From positions 62,001 through 126,000 of the forward strand of contig CAJNOJ010000269.1 in the NCBI GenBank assembly GCA_905250025.1: a stretch of DNA of 64,000 nucleotides, given 5' to 3'. The translations under genes were made by a program, and so were the position numbers. Within the stretch, counting starts at the first letter, position 1, and each line of letters begins with the position of its first letter. This stretch comes from Adineta ricciae (taxonomy: Eukaryota; Rotifera; Eurotatoria; Adinetida; Adinetidae). Under the pieces are notes generated by a model. The model was not told the DNA's origin, ran no database searches, and saw only the letters and a program-made list of their open reading frames with translations. Below are positions 12,501-24,795 of this stretch, piece by piece.

Positions 12501-14506
12501 CTTCAAGTTTGTCTTCTTTTCTTTACAAATCCATTCCCAATTCATTCATATTCTTTAGATTTAACAATCGATCATATTTACAAATATTTCCTTGATAATC
12601 AACAAACATCTTCTCATCAATCATTCATTTTTGGACTTCGAGAATTAAATTCTACAGAAATGAATATTTCTTGTTCAAATAATACTTTACCAATCACCGA
12701 TGAACAATTTCAATTTACAACAAATTATCAATTGAGAATTTATACATCCGGTTGTTATTATCTTGATGAAAATAATAATTGGAAATCCGACGGTGTACGA
12801 GTAAGTATTTCAATGAGAAAATACAAAAATTTCTTCATTGTTCTTCCGAAAAAATTCTAAGGTTGGATCATTAACGAATCATAACGAAACGGAATGTTAT
12901 TCAACACATTTAACATCATTTGCTGGTGGTTTTCTTGTTTTACCAAATCCAATCAATTGGAATTATGTTTTTGCAAATGCAAGTTTTTCCAAAAATCCCA
13001 CAATTTACTTAACAATCATAATAACTTCACTGTTTTACATCATTTTAATGATTTATTCCCGATACAAAGATAAAAAAGATATTGAAAAAGTATTTGAAAA
13101 CTTGGATTTGTCTCTTCAATAAAACTCTTCTAATGGCTTTTTATTTTCAGTTGGGAGTGACTCCATTAATTGATAATGAAAAATCTGATGAATATTATTA
13201 TGAAATTCTTGTATTTACTGGTCAACGAAGAAATGCAGGAACAGAATCAAAAGTAAAATGTTTCCAAGTCAAAAATACAATTTCGATTTGTTCTATTTTA
13301 AGGTTCAATTTGTTTTATCCGGTGAAAATGATCAAACAAATGTTCGTCTTTTTTCTGATTCTCACCGAAAACTTTTTCAACGTGGTGGAATCGATGCTTT
13401 TATCATGTCTGTACCCAAGTAAGACGAAAGACATTCGAATATTTTTTCTCTTCAAAAACTCAAGATTTAGATCATTGGGATTGTTAAATTATCTTCGTAT
13501 TTGGCACGATAATTCTGGTCAAGGTGATTCAGCATCTTGGTTTTTGAAATATGTTATCGTTCGAGATTTACAAACAATGGATAAATCTTATTTCATTTGT
13601 CAACGATGGTTCGCTGTTGAAAAAGATGATGGAAAAGTAAATCGATTTGTCTCCGAAAGTTTTCAAATGAATGAATTCTGTTGGAATTAGATCGAACGAA
13701 CAATTCCAGTTGCCGGAGGATCCGAACAGAAAGAATTTTCATATATTTTATCGAAAACAGCTTATCGAAATGTCTCCGAAACACATTTATGGTTTTCAAT
13801 CTTTTCTCGTCCACCATCGAATAGATTTACACGAACTCAACGATGTACTTGTTGTTTCGTTTTACTTTTCGCTGCAATGGTTATAAATATCATGTATTAC
13901 GATTTATCATCTGCAGCAAATTCATCTAATCAAACTCAAAGTGCTTTTCTATCATTTGGACCGATTTACATCACATCACAACAGGTAAATATTAATCAAT
14001 GGAAAATTTCTTTGATTTCAAATTGTCGTTTTCAGATTGGAATTGGAATCATGTCGGAATTATTAACATTTCTTCCCAGTTTATTAATTGTTCAATTTTT
14101 TCGTCGTATTCGACCTCGTCGACACATTTAACCATTACGTCAAGCATTACATCAAATGAAATCATCTCGAGCAATGTTTGTAGATTAACAAATGAAAATT
14201 TTCTTCACAATTCGATTTGTTTTTAGTCCTGCAACTGATGTCAAAGTGTCCGAGAAATCGAGAACATTTCCTTGGTGGTGTTTATTTATTGCTTATGCTC
14301 TTTCAATTCTGATGATTTGCATTTCCATATTCTTTATCATTGTTCGAGGAATTGAATTTGGTGATTTGAAGACACAGAAATGGTTGACGTCTGTTCTTAC
14401 AGGATTCTTCTCATCGATTTTCTTGACTCAACCAATCAAAGTAAACTTTTGATGAATTTTTGAAAAGAAATCTTTATTTCATTTATTGAAAGATTCTATG
14501 TGTGGC
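6520..14506 (+). CDS. NHL-REJ-GPS-PLAT polycystin-1-like protein, copy A (3' end lost in gap)
   Basis: A multi-exon gene. Exon 1 (6520-6577) encodes a signal peptide ('FCWFFIFISLDITTG'). Exon 2 (7039-8004) has six NHL repeats, residues about 20-341: LYVADQLNHRI, IYVLDAVNYRV, IYVLDFANHRV, MYIADTYNHRV, MYITDQFNNRI, LYVSDSGNNRV. These are enough for a six-bladed propeller. Exon 3 (8555-9058) is a Ser/Thr-rich stalk, about residues 342-509. From 9110 come REJ exons, then a GAIN-like part, a GPS with 'CYSTHLTSF' (about 12895-12930), TM1, a PLAT domain (about 13151-13640; 'YEILVFTGQRRNAGTESK', 'LNYLRIWHDNSG') and polycystin helices with 'FPWWCLFIAYALS' and 'IVRGIEFGDLKTQKWLTS'. Phases agree at every join I checked: 1/1 at NHL-stalk and stalk-REJ, 2/1 inside PLAT. 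The gene runs into the N gap. It is probably a ciliary or sensory channel-like receptor that binds extracellular ligand; that function is inferred from the polycystin-1 family. Confidence 0.8.
8577..8945 (+). repeat. AGC/ACT trinucleotide-rich coding repeat (Ser/Thr stalk)
   Basis: Imperfect repeats of AGC, AGT, ACT, ACC and TCA codons encode a mucin-like Ser/Thr stalk inside exon 3 of the NHL-polycystin gene. Larger units of about 60-90 nt, each beginning with a CTCAACCACTACT-like string, are themselves repeated. Long open frames also appear in other frames and on the other strand here (Ala/Pro/Leu-rich and Val/Leu-rich), but they are by-products of the repeat. Confidence 0.85.
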
Positions 14507-14554
14507 NNNNNNNNNNNNNNNNNNNNNNNNNNNNNNNNNNNNNNNNNNNNNNNN
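14507..14554. other. assembly gap (48 N)
   Basis: The left flank ends inside the polycystin gene at a point that reappears at about 30556. The right flank starts at a point matching position 661, near the start of this window. The sequence therefore jumps backwards across the gap. Confidence 0.95.
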
Positions 14555-14928
14555 TGTAAAATATTCTATGAAAAGAAAACACGGAGTATTATCATTAAAA
14601 TTCTTTCACAATATGGTACTTTTCTTTAAAAATAGCAAATTACATTTGTTACGCTTGTCTGACCACATGAAAAGAATTTATTTGTCGTATTTTCCCGGAA
14701 ACACGACGAAGGAAGAACAGACAGATACTTATTTTTATCGGAAAAAATACCTCAAAGAAGAAAACATTCGGGTGAGTAGAATTTTGAATGGAAACTAATT
14801 AATAATACTCGATATATAACTTTTGTATACTCACTGAGATCTTATGACTGAGAATTGTTAAGTATTTGTACTGAAAAATTTATGTATCCCATTTGATTTC
14901 AACTTTCTTCGACTCGTTTAGACTTTCA

Positions 14929-16005
14929 ATGGCATCATGGCTATCAATAACTCAAATATTTATCACGTATATCGCTCCTCTAATATTCTTATTGAGTCTT
15001 TTTGGTTGCTTAATGAATACAATTCTATTTTCAACTGTTTATATGTATCGTTCTCAGCCATGTACATTCTTTCTACTCATAGCAGCTATTTCTCGGTTTG
15101 TGCATCTTTTGAATACGGGATTGTCACGTGGTTTAGCGATTATGATTGGAAAAGATGTGACATTAGTTTCGCCTGTTTTGTGTAAAACGAGAAGTTATTT
15201 GATTAACGTTTGTTTGGGTATATCCATGACATGTGAATGTTTGGCAACAGTTGATCGATTTTTAGTAACATCAAGAAATGCGAATTTCCGACGAATGAGT
15301 AATATTAAATTGGCTTATCGAATTACTGTTGTTCTTCTGGCTTTTTGGTTGATTGAAAATGTTCCATGTTTTTTATTCATCGACATAATAAGGTTAGTTA
15401 AGAAAACATCTGATTATCCATAGAGAAGGATGTCAACTTTATCCTCGGAACTGTTTAGCGCGAATATCTGTGCGATTCACACTAATTTTTGGATGATTTA
15501 TTCGAAATACGTGATCAACTGGGTGTCACTGACGATCGTTCCGTTGATTATCTGTATTTCCTTCGGTTTATTGGCGTATCGAAATATGCACAGCTTGAAG
15601 AACTCACGTCAATTACAAGGATCTGATCGTCAACTGAGTTATATGATTCTTGCCCAAGTCATTATCACAATAATTCCAATAATACCGAGCGCTTTTTTCT
15701 TTACGTATTCATCATCAGCTATTTCTATTAATGAAGCAGCGGAAAAGGGCGTTGAGTATTTCGTCTTCAATTTTATCAATACTCTAACTGGTTTCTTTTT
15801 CGGGGTGAGTAGATAATCATTTATTTCGTCGTGTGATTGATTACATTTCTTTTTTCAGAGTACTTTTTACATATACCTGATTATTTCAAGTACATTTCGT
15901 CAACAAGCAAAGCAATCCTTTTGTATTTGTTGCAGAAAAACAAATACTGTCGTACCTGTGAATATGAATGTACTGTTTGTTGCACAAAGAAATGTTCACA
16001 AATGA
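14929..16005 (+). CDS. Rhodopsin-class peptide-receptor-like GPCR, copy B
   Basis: Same three-exon layout as the gene at 1038: exons 14929-15392, 15426-15804 and 15859-16005, with introns of 33 and 54 nt. No stop or frameshift. Differences from copy A are scattered and mostly conservative (for example Val for Ile in helices), as expected under constraint. The stop lies one codon further on, so the C-terminus differs by a residue. The first intron is very short. TM3 reads 'CLATVDRFLVTS', again DRF instead of DRY. It is probably the allelic or homeologous partner of copy A. Confidence 0.75.
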
Positions 16006-18144
16006 ACTGTAAATTCTTATTTCACTTCTAGCGCACATTCCCCAATAGTTCGCTAAAATAAATGCTCCAAACTCAACCAAAACATTTCGAAGTCGATATT
16101 CTCCGAAGTTATACAGATTGTGACAATAGAAATTCAGAAAAGAAGAGTTTTCATACAACCATAAAGTAATTAATATCAGTATAGGTCTTATGCTTGAAAG
16201 TATTTTTTAACTATACACAAAGTCTTGCGTACTTATCTCTCCATAGATAAGTGTGTATAACACGAAACCGTATGTCCTGATATTATTTTCGATGATATAG
16301 TTGGATGTTGGAGTGTATTTGTTAATAGAATTTAATTCCAGTAATTGCATTTCATTTGAATACGAGTGATCGAACATTAACAAATACAATTCCTCTCGAT
16401 AAAAATCAAGTTCGAATAGTATTTCCTTCGTTTCGTATCGAAAAAACTGATGAAAATGATCGATGAGCTTATTTCATTATGATGTAACTCTGAAACGGAT
16501 CAAACACGTCTGAAATGAGAAAATTTTCAATAATACTTTCTTTTGTAAAACTTAATTCATCTACTCTACTAAATATTATCTGTTTTATGTCAAAACTATT
16601 AGCCTGTTCGTTCGACCTTATCTTCTATCAACTGTTGTAATTCTAATTCATGAAAAACAAAATCTATTTGAGTAAAAAGATTATGGAAAATAACAATTAA
16701 TCAACAATATGAACAAAATTTGATGTTTTCACTAAGAATCGCTCATCAGAATGATAAGAAATAGAATTAAAAGCTTTATTAACTGACACCGTACCGAAAA
16801 TCGTAATTATTCCTAATTAATCTTCAAATATATTTACGATTGATTTTGTTTAAGATAAGTTCTAGACGATTATCTCTACTTAAAACACAAGTTTAACTTA
16901 TTCATAGATAAACCAACGCAGTGCAATGGTCTAAGTAAGTAGACTTGTAATTAAAAGATCCTATGTTTTAGTCTCACTCGTCGAACAATCGAAATGTTTG
17001 TATAAAAATTGAATAGATGTCCTATTCGAAGCGTAGTGAAAGAGATGGCTATCAGGAGAGAAGAATGGTGACGCAGATCAAAGGTGTGAGAATAAGGATG
17101 CTTTTTGGGGAAAAAGATGAATTGCATTTGTGTCTTCAGATGCGTTTAATAAATGCATCAAATACTTCATTTCTATCGCGTTCGTGCCTTGTGTTTGAAA
17201 CGCATTTATACTCAAAAGAATTTCACATGAGATAATTTTCAAAAGTAGAAATTGAATCATTCTCTCTTTCTTTTTGTTATCTCTTGAGAATTCGATTTTT
17301 CCAGGTTTTCTCTTCCATTTATTATAGTAGTACAATACGTAAATCGTCCTCTATGTTGCTTGTCTTCCTAAACACGGATGTCATTGTGTTGCATTTATGA
17401 TATACTTCCGTTGTAATACGAATAGAAAAGCGTCTTATTCGTATGGTCAAGTCCAGCGATATACTTCGTATTACCGAGAATGTGTATTTGTAATTGTTCG
17501 TTGTGACTTGCGTCGACGATATTCATAAAAATACATGTCTAAGATGAATTTTGTCGTCAATATAATCATGTATTGCGTGTTATACTCTGCTTTGATAAGC
17601 TAATGTTATCAGATTATCCTTATTTACATTGAATACTTTGAATATCCACCGAACTGCAATTCTAAATTGACGTCTCTAATTTTTCATAATAATTCAAGTA
17701 GGAGTCAGTTGTGTTTTAATTCAATGTTCTTCGCATGGTTAGATGCCTGCAGACGACATTTCATAAAATATGCAGAATAGTTTTCCTATAGATCTTTAAA
17801 ATAGTATTTGAGAAAACGCAGTGTTTTATTTTTGAATGTATATGACACTTAATGATAAGAGTGAAATTGTCACTACAAATATTCAAGAAGAAAGTTCTGT
17901 ACAGATCAATTTTTTCAACAAGATTAAACTCGCACAGTGGAAGATTTTTGACACGCTATGAAATTATTTTATTAAAATATCACGAACAAGTTTTCATCTA
18001 CTGTTTTCTTCTTTTTCTCCCAAATGGATTATCTTTCATCGCCAAGAAAAGATTGTTACCAATGAGAGAATAGTAATATTTCATAGAATACCAATGTAGT
18101 AATTCATATATATTCAACAGACAAATTTTAAACACAAACAGAAA
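16006..18144. other. intergenic stretch, second copy
   Basis: Counterpart of 2115-4444, shortened by several deletions (for example near 16250-16330 and 16510). It includes the tRNA-like fossil at about 16911-16980. No gene supported. Confidence 0.6.
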
Positions 18145-19015
18145 ATGGTGATATTGAATGGTAATAATTCAACTTCAGTCGTTATCGAATCATGGTTTAT
18201 TCCATTTGATGTTATACCATTGTTTGCTCTTATTTTAACCATAATCGTCGATTGTGTTTGCCTATCTATTATGATTTTTGATAGAACTTGTCATACAATA
18301 CAGATGATGTATGTTGGTTAGACGAATTTCGATTAGAAAATGACATAAAACAATTACAATATTACAACTCATTGTGCATATTTCGAGGTTATTTCAGTCC
18401 TGCATCATCTGCTATGATGATGCATTCATTTACATTACAAACATTTCATCGATATACGACAGTTGTTTATTCAACTCAGTTATTTTGACAATCAATTCGA
18501 ACACAATTGTTCCTTATTTGTGTATCTTTCATATTTTGTTTATTATTTCCTTTAATTCCATTGCTAACCGGTTACATTGTTTATAATCAAAATTATGAAA
18601 TCTTATTTAGTTTTAATTTCGGCGTGATTTGGATATCATCTTGTACTTACAATATACTTGTATTGATCACTATATTTCTTTATTTTCAATTAGTATTATA
18701 TACAAAATCAGTCAGTCATAATGCAATTGCTGCGAACATTTCATTTCGTGCAGAGAGAGAATTGAAAATGGTGAAACAAATTGTTTTACTTATGTCAATA
18801 CTTTTGGTATTTGGTATTCCATATGTAACATTTATATTTATCTCATTTTTTACAAGCCCTCCAAAGTATCATTATCGAATTTCACATGTATTCGCTATAC
18901 TGCCGCATCCATTACTTCTTCGAACTTTATTTTATTTCACTAAACCATGAAAAAATATCTTCTTAGACAAAGAAATCTAGTTGGAGTAACTACAATATTT
19001 ATCAATCGTCAATAA
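18145..19015 (+). pseudogene. GPCR2 pseudogene, copy B
   Basis: Reads the same receptor as the pseudogene at 4445. Here the early codon is TGG, not TGA, and TM6 ('MSILLVFGIPYVTFIFISFF') is present. Lesions are an in-frame stop after 'MMYVG' (about 18320), TGA in place of the TGG in 'LFWQSIR' (about 18487) and a one-base deletion near 18949 that creates a stop just after 'LFYFTKP'. None of these three is shared with copy A. A splice solution that skips the first stop was considered but would not remove the TGA in TM4. Confidence 0.7.
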
Positions 19016-20199
19016 ATTCAGTTCGTTGATTCGTGGATGAGATGTTATTTATTTATTTTAGAGAAAGAAATTGTCAGTGAATTGGAATTTTGTTTCCATC
19101 ATCTGAATGTTACTCTTTACAACAAGCTTTTTCTTGATGATGGTGACTATTTTAATCATAGTAAAAACGCGTGACTTACTCTTGAAAATATTTTTACTTC
19201 AATAATGAAAAAGACTTGAAACTATTGGAATTTGAATGAAAAACAAAACAAAGAAAGTATCCTGTTTCCTTTTCTTTTATACAGATGCGTTCTTGACTTT
19301 ATTCACATATGTTAAAGAAGAGGAAAACACGAAGAATAAAATTAGAAACAACAGTTTTCATATCCATATTTGAAAATGACAATTAAGATACGAAAATATA
19401 TGCACATGACTATGATTAGCAACAAAAATAGACTTTTGCACTTCTATAAACACTGAAAATGTTAATGTTAATTGTATTTTCGCACATGAACGTGTAATTC
19501 CGTTCTGTGGAGAAGCTATAAAGCAAATCTTATGAATATTATATTGACAACATGCATGATTTCTAACGAGGATTGGCGTATGAAAGAGAAATTTTATTGG
19601 ATTAACTTTCTTTTACACAAAGAATATTCGTAACAGTGAGAAATACATTGAAGGAATGTTCTGAAATGAAAGAGATTTCACATTAAAACATAATCGTATC
19701 TGACGAGACTTCATATAATGTAACAGTAGATGTTGTATCTTGAAATAACGTACTGTTTGCTACTTTTCTCAGTGCATTTTCATCTTGTATCTGGTTTGTA
19801 CTTTTGCTTCACCTTTTTCAAAGAAAGTACTTCATTAGCACTAAAAATCAAGCAGTTTCACGTCATCAACAATGGTTTTATGCGTATATGCAAACTGCGC
19901 TAAACAATCCCAAAATAGCATAAATACAATGAAAGAAAAACACAATAATAAAAATACTCTTTTAAATTACATTCTTTCTTTTTGTTCACATGCCGTGTAT
20001 AACATTTCTCTCTTAGTATGCCTATATATTGTAGTTACTTAGTAATATTCACAGTTGCACAATTATTTCAACACACAAGTATTGCTAAGAATCAAATTTA
20101 GTTCTAAAACTCATTCGTATTGGGATAGATCGAACAAATATTCAACGGTATTAGTACTTTAAAGAAGATACTGCGATTAGAGATTAATTTCTTTCGTGG
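19016..20199. other. intergenic stretch, second copy
   Basis: Counterpart of 5315-6519. No open frame survives comparison between copies. Confidence 0.5.
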
Positions 20200-21828
20200 A
20201 TGATCATGCAGTCTTTTCGTTGGTTCTTCATATTCATTTCTCTGGACATAACTACCGGTAAGAAAGATTTTTTATATACTGGAACTACCGAAATACACTA
20301 ATTTTCTTACAAAATTTTAGTTGAATTTACGTTAACTGAAATATTTTCAATTAGGAGATTTATCATGTAGTAAGAGTCAGAAAAGCGATTCTAGACCGTT
20401 GTTTTTTCTCAATTTCTTATTCGGATAAATTCACTTAAATACAAATATATGCTAATCCATCTGATATCAGTCAAATTCATACATTTTCACATAAAATTTA
20501 AAGAGGAATCGAATAGTCCTGTGTACTCGAAAAAACAAAAGTAACAGTCTAAACTGAAACCGACTGTTCCGACGCACATTAACAAAAGAGCTTTGATTCC
20601 AAAATATTGACATACAGCTAGATTTTCTTGAGGATTTCGTTTCAGTGGGATCTATAGTCAGCATTATACGTCCGTTCACACCTTCTTCTAACATTACGCT
20701 CATCTCGTAAATCAATAGGCCAACTAGTTCTATCACCTGCGGCCAACTGGTCGACTTATGCGATTACAGTTGCAGGATCTGCAGCTTGTACTGCTGGATC
20801 CACTCCATCACTTTTATACACAAATCTTGGTATATTCATTACAGACAACGATACTCTCTACGTTGCTGATCAGCTCAACCACCGAATAGTTGTCATTCAA
20901 CCTAATTCGACCATTGCTAGCAATATCATCGGCTCTGGACCCGGAACCGGCCCTTCTCAATTCTACTCGCCAACCGATGTTTTTGTAACCAACGATGCCA
21001 TCTATGTGCTTGACGCAGTGAACTATCGAGTACAAAAGTGGTGGAAGAATGGAAGTAATGTCACTACCGTTGTCGGAATCACAGCAACGGCTGGAACATC
21101 CGCCAGTAACACAACAATCGGACTCAGCTATCAGATGTATGTCGACAATTCCGGTAATATCTATGTACTTGACTATGCAAATCACAGGGTGATGCTATTT
21201 CCACCTAACTCAGCTAGCGGAACAGCCGGTACGATGGTCGCAGGAAATGGTGCTGCAGGCACTGGACCCAATGCGCTGTATAATCCAAGAGGAATGTTTG
21301 TAGATAGTACAGGTGCAATGTACATTGCCGATACGTATAATCATCGAGTTCAATATTGGATCATTGGTGCATGTTATGCAACGACTGTGGCTGGTATTGG
21401 AACACTCGGGACTAGTTTAAGTCAACTGTATTATCCAGTGGCAGTGATCGTGGATACGAATGATTATATGTACATCACCGATCAGTTTAACAATCGTATT
21501 CTTCGATGGTTAGTCGGGACATGTGTAGGTCAATGTGTTGCGTCGTGTGATGGAACTGCGGCTGGATCGGTAGCGAACAAGTTTTATTATTCTGTTCGTG
21601 TGGTATTCGATAGTAATGGCTCATTGTATGTGAGTGATAGTGGCAACAATCGGGTGCAGAAATTCGTAATCACTACAAATATCAGTAAGTACCTAATTTT
21701 TGAAGAGGCTTATTTCACTATCATTTATTCCAGCACAAACAACAGCTGTTGTCTCTCCTACAACTAGTACCACTACAGTGACAACATCTGCTACCGGTTC
21801 TGTTGGGTCTCCATGGAGTAAGTGTTAA
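20200..21828 (+). CDS. Secreted six-repeat NHL protein, copy B
   Basis: Exon 1 (20200-20257) encodes the same signal peptide as copy A ('FRWFFIFISLDITTG'). Exon 2 (20719-21684) holds six NHL repeats with a few substitutions from A (for example NSGNIYVLDYANHRV). Exon 3 begins at 21734 and is in phase. It encodes a Thr/Ser-rich tail ('TTSTTTVTTSATGS') and stops at 21828 if the GTAAGT at 21818 is not used as a donor. If that donor is used, more exons follow, but none is recognisable before the next NHL copy. As it stands this is a secreted propeller with a short stalk, lacking the REJ-polycystin half of copy A. Confidence 0.65.
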
Positions 21829-22937
21829 AATTGTACAAGGATAGGATGATTTAAGTGTACATTTGTGAGTACAATGCAACTCGAATCAGTTTTCTAAGTG
21901 AAATAATGTACGAAAAAAAGAATATGGTGCGAATTACGGAGTTTTCTAGAACGCAAAGCACTAAACCTAAGGTAGAGCGTAGTAAAACTTAGAGAGAGGC
22001 GGTACGAATGGACATGGTTAGATGTGTAATTGTCCGTCAATAAATCAAATCTCAGCTATCTTAATACGTTTTAAAAAGCGGATTTAATACAAATAATGTT
22101 TGTTGTTTCAAGTTATTCAACACTCGATTATGAAAGGCAGAGATAATACGCTTTCGTGTGTATCAATGGTGAGACGAATTGACTTAGTCTTTTTGTACGA
22201 AATAACGATTCGAATCTATTTACTCAAACTAATACAGCTATTGACCACGAAATAATCAACTTTTTTGTATAGAACTTCAGTACTGGAGAACATTTTTTAT
22301 TTGTACTACATACGCGTCTGACCTTTGACCCGAACGCAAACGCTTAGACAGTCAAAAAGCAATTTGTTTTCATATGACTCTTACTACGGTCAGGTGAATT
22401 GACCATTTCATATATCTGGAAATTCTTGACAGCATGATATATTTTATTTTTGATTTGCGGGTACGCCGACCAGTAGAACGTAACTCTTAAAATACCGTAA
22501 TTAGAACATTAAGTGTGCTTCGGGTAAAAAGGGCGAATCTCGTCAGATCTAAAAAGAAAAATAATCATCATCCACTAACCTAATAAAATTGTTATGCACA
22601 TCCAACGAACAAAGCTCCTGTTGGTCGTGTTGATCAAGAAAATTATTTTAAAAAACTGGTGACTCGGTTGCCTATAAAAATGACGCTCGTATAGTATATT
22701 GAGATACACCTTTCGCCGACTATCGAACTCGCATACTACTGCAGAAAAAAAAGCATTGATGGCAAACTCTTCGTTTGTTTTTAGAGTCGTATATCGGCTT
22801 AAACGCATAACCTCGGAGGATGTAATATCGAAGTCATCAGATCGAAACTCCCTGGTTGCCATTTTATAGAGCATAGTAGATAGTATGAAGAAATCTAGAT
22901 CGTTTGCTTTATCTCCGTAGTAAACCTTATCTAATGC
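21829..22937. other. intergenic stretch between NHL copies B and C
   Basis: Repeated after copy C at 26057-27170 with scattered differences. A minus-strand open stretch near 22575-22874 is shortened and changed in the repeat. No gene supported. Confidence 0.5.
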
Positions 22938-23589
22938 TTAACTCTTAAAAACCGAGATGTCCCTTCCAAGGGACATTGAATTAATCTCGGTTGAACAGAG
23001 GAGTTAAGTTGTATTCATGAAAGCTACTGTTTTCCTGAACAAAGGCAGTCAAGATGATTGTGTGACGGAGGAAAATCACGCCAAAACAGTCCTCGCGAAC
23101 TTCGACATAGCTTCGAGCGCGAGTCTGATTTTAAGTAAAATTGGGTGCGCGGATATTTCTATATCTTGACATATACAATACAGATTTTGTGGAATATCAT
23201 GAGAAACAATCATAAACTGTAATATAAAACAACTATGCACATTTTTTACTATTATAACAAGTCATTGTGACGTGGTAAAAAGTACCGTTTTAGAGGCATT
23301 TTTAGCATAGTAACCTAGGTAATTGTAAATTTTTTGCTCAATCAATCATGGAAGGTACCTCAAAATATCACGAGAATAAACTCACGGTGGTCCTGAACCA
23401 CGTTACATGGCCACCCAAGCGGAAAGTTATTAGGATCATACTTCACCCAGGCCGTCTGGGTGGAAAACATTTTTAGCACCACCCAGCGGTTTTGAGCATG
23501 ATATATGCATATTCATATCCGAGAGGCTCCATTTATATGATGATTTCGTTTCCTGCATTCAAAAGTCCCCTTCGGTTTTTAAGGTTTAA
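22938..23589. mobile_element. TTAA-flanked insertion, 644 bp, piggyBac-like MITE candidate
   Basis: The insert 22942-23585 is bounded by TTAA on both sides (22938-22941 and 23586-23589). Its ends are inverted: CTCTTAAAAACCGAGATG on the left and, reading inward from the right, ACCTTAAAAACCGAAGGG. The otherwise similar region after copy C (about 27160-27180) has a single TTAA and no insert, an internal empty site. There is no transposase frame. TTAA target duplication is typical of the piggyBac superfamily; the assignment is inference because the terminal bases are not the usual CCC/CCY. Confidence 0.65.
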
Positions 23590-23924
23590 GATTATCAAGG
23601 TCATTAATATCTACTAACGAATTCAACTGATAGATTGTTAATGAATTCAGTCGGTTTATTCAAACAGTTGGATATTTCACATGTTGATCAAGACAATTTG
23701 AGACTGACTTAGTAGATACATATTTTGACACAAGATTAAGTCCTTTATTCATTATCACTCTATCATAGGAAAGCAAACCCAAAACTACTCTATTTATATG
23801 ATCATCGCGTTACATTAGTAAAAGACGACTTTTCTGCAGAATATGTTACCGTTTAATCATATCACAGGCACGCCAATGGGATCCTTATGGTGCTAGCTTA
23901 AGTATGTCTAATAAATGTTCCGTG

Positions 23925-24312
23925 TGATGTAATATCAATGTGAAGCTAGCACGAACAAACGATATGTAAGGTAAAAAGTTTATTACTAAATATGTCCGTC
24001 CATGAAAACCACACCATTCGACTCAGAATTTAATTCTGCATCGAATGATGGCACTTTTATTCACCAGACAAACTTTGGAAAATTTTCTATCTATATCTTT
24101 GTTCGTTTCCTTTAGGTCTATTTATAATTCAGATAGAATTTTTCCAAAGTTTGCCCGGTGAATAAAAGTGCCACCATTCGATGCAGAATTAAATTCTGAG
24201 TCGAATGATGTGGTTTTCATGGGCGGGACATATTTAGTAAAAAAGTTTTTAGCTAACACATCGTTTGTTCGTGCTAGCTCCTTCGTGCTAGCCTCACACT
24301 GATTGATGTAAT
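23925..24312. mobile_element. 370-bp fold-back MITE with 9-bp target duplication
   Basis: The element 23934-24303 has long inverted arms running nearly to its centre. The ends are ATCAATGTGAAGCTAGCACG and, inward from the right, ATCAGTGTGAGGCTAGCACG. It is flanked by the direct repeat TGATGTAAT (23925-23933 and 24304-24312). The paralogous locus at 28011-28019 has one TGATGTAGT and no element. Each arm also contains a smaller hairpin around 'AGAATTTAATTCT'. There is no coding capacity. A second member lies at 59311. A 9-bp duplication with long arms recalls Mutator-like elements; the superfamily is not certain. Confidence 0.8.
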
Positions 24313-24795
24313 ATAGTTTCGCAGATAAATACTTATCTTGTATACCACTGTCAGTATTTTGTCTTTTTTCGTCACCGTGTTACGAGAGGTATTTCAATCA
24401 TTATTTCCAAGCAACTTGTCCTAGCGATTTGATTTTTGTAGATGCCTACAGAAGGGTCAAGAACATATTTGAGTGTGAAGAAGAAAACTTTTTATGACTG
24501 TTGCTCTATGAGAAAAAATAAAAATACTCCGACCAAAACGCCATCGCGTTACGCGCGTTCAACTCGATATATCTCCTCGGCGTATATATACACCAAAAAA
24601 TTTGTTTTTACAATCATGCACAAGCAATAGTAATGAAATCTCTGGTTGATCGAATTTCCATATAAATTGTTCGTCAAATGTGACCACGACTGGATTAATA
24701 TATATTCTGCAAACAAACGATGTTGAAGACTATTGTCGAAGGTAGTGAGATGTTCGTCTGTATCCACCAACGTGTCAAACGAATAGACGTTGTGT

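Noticed and set aside
24004..24240. Possible CRISPR-like or regulatory palindromes in the 24-kb region
   Set aside because: They are the arms and nested hairpins of a fold-back transposon with a clear target duplication; no regular repeat-spacer array occurs in the window.
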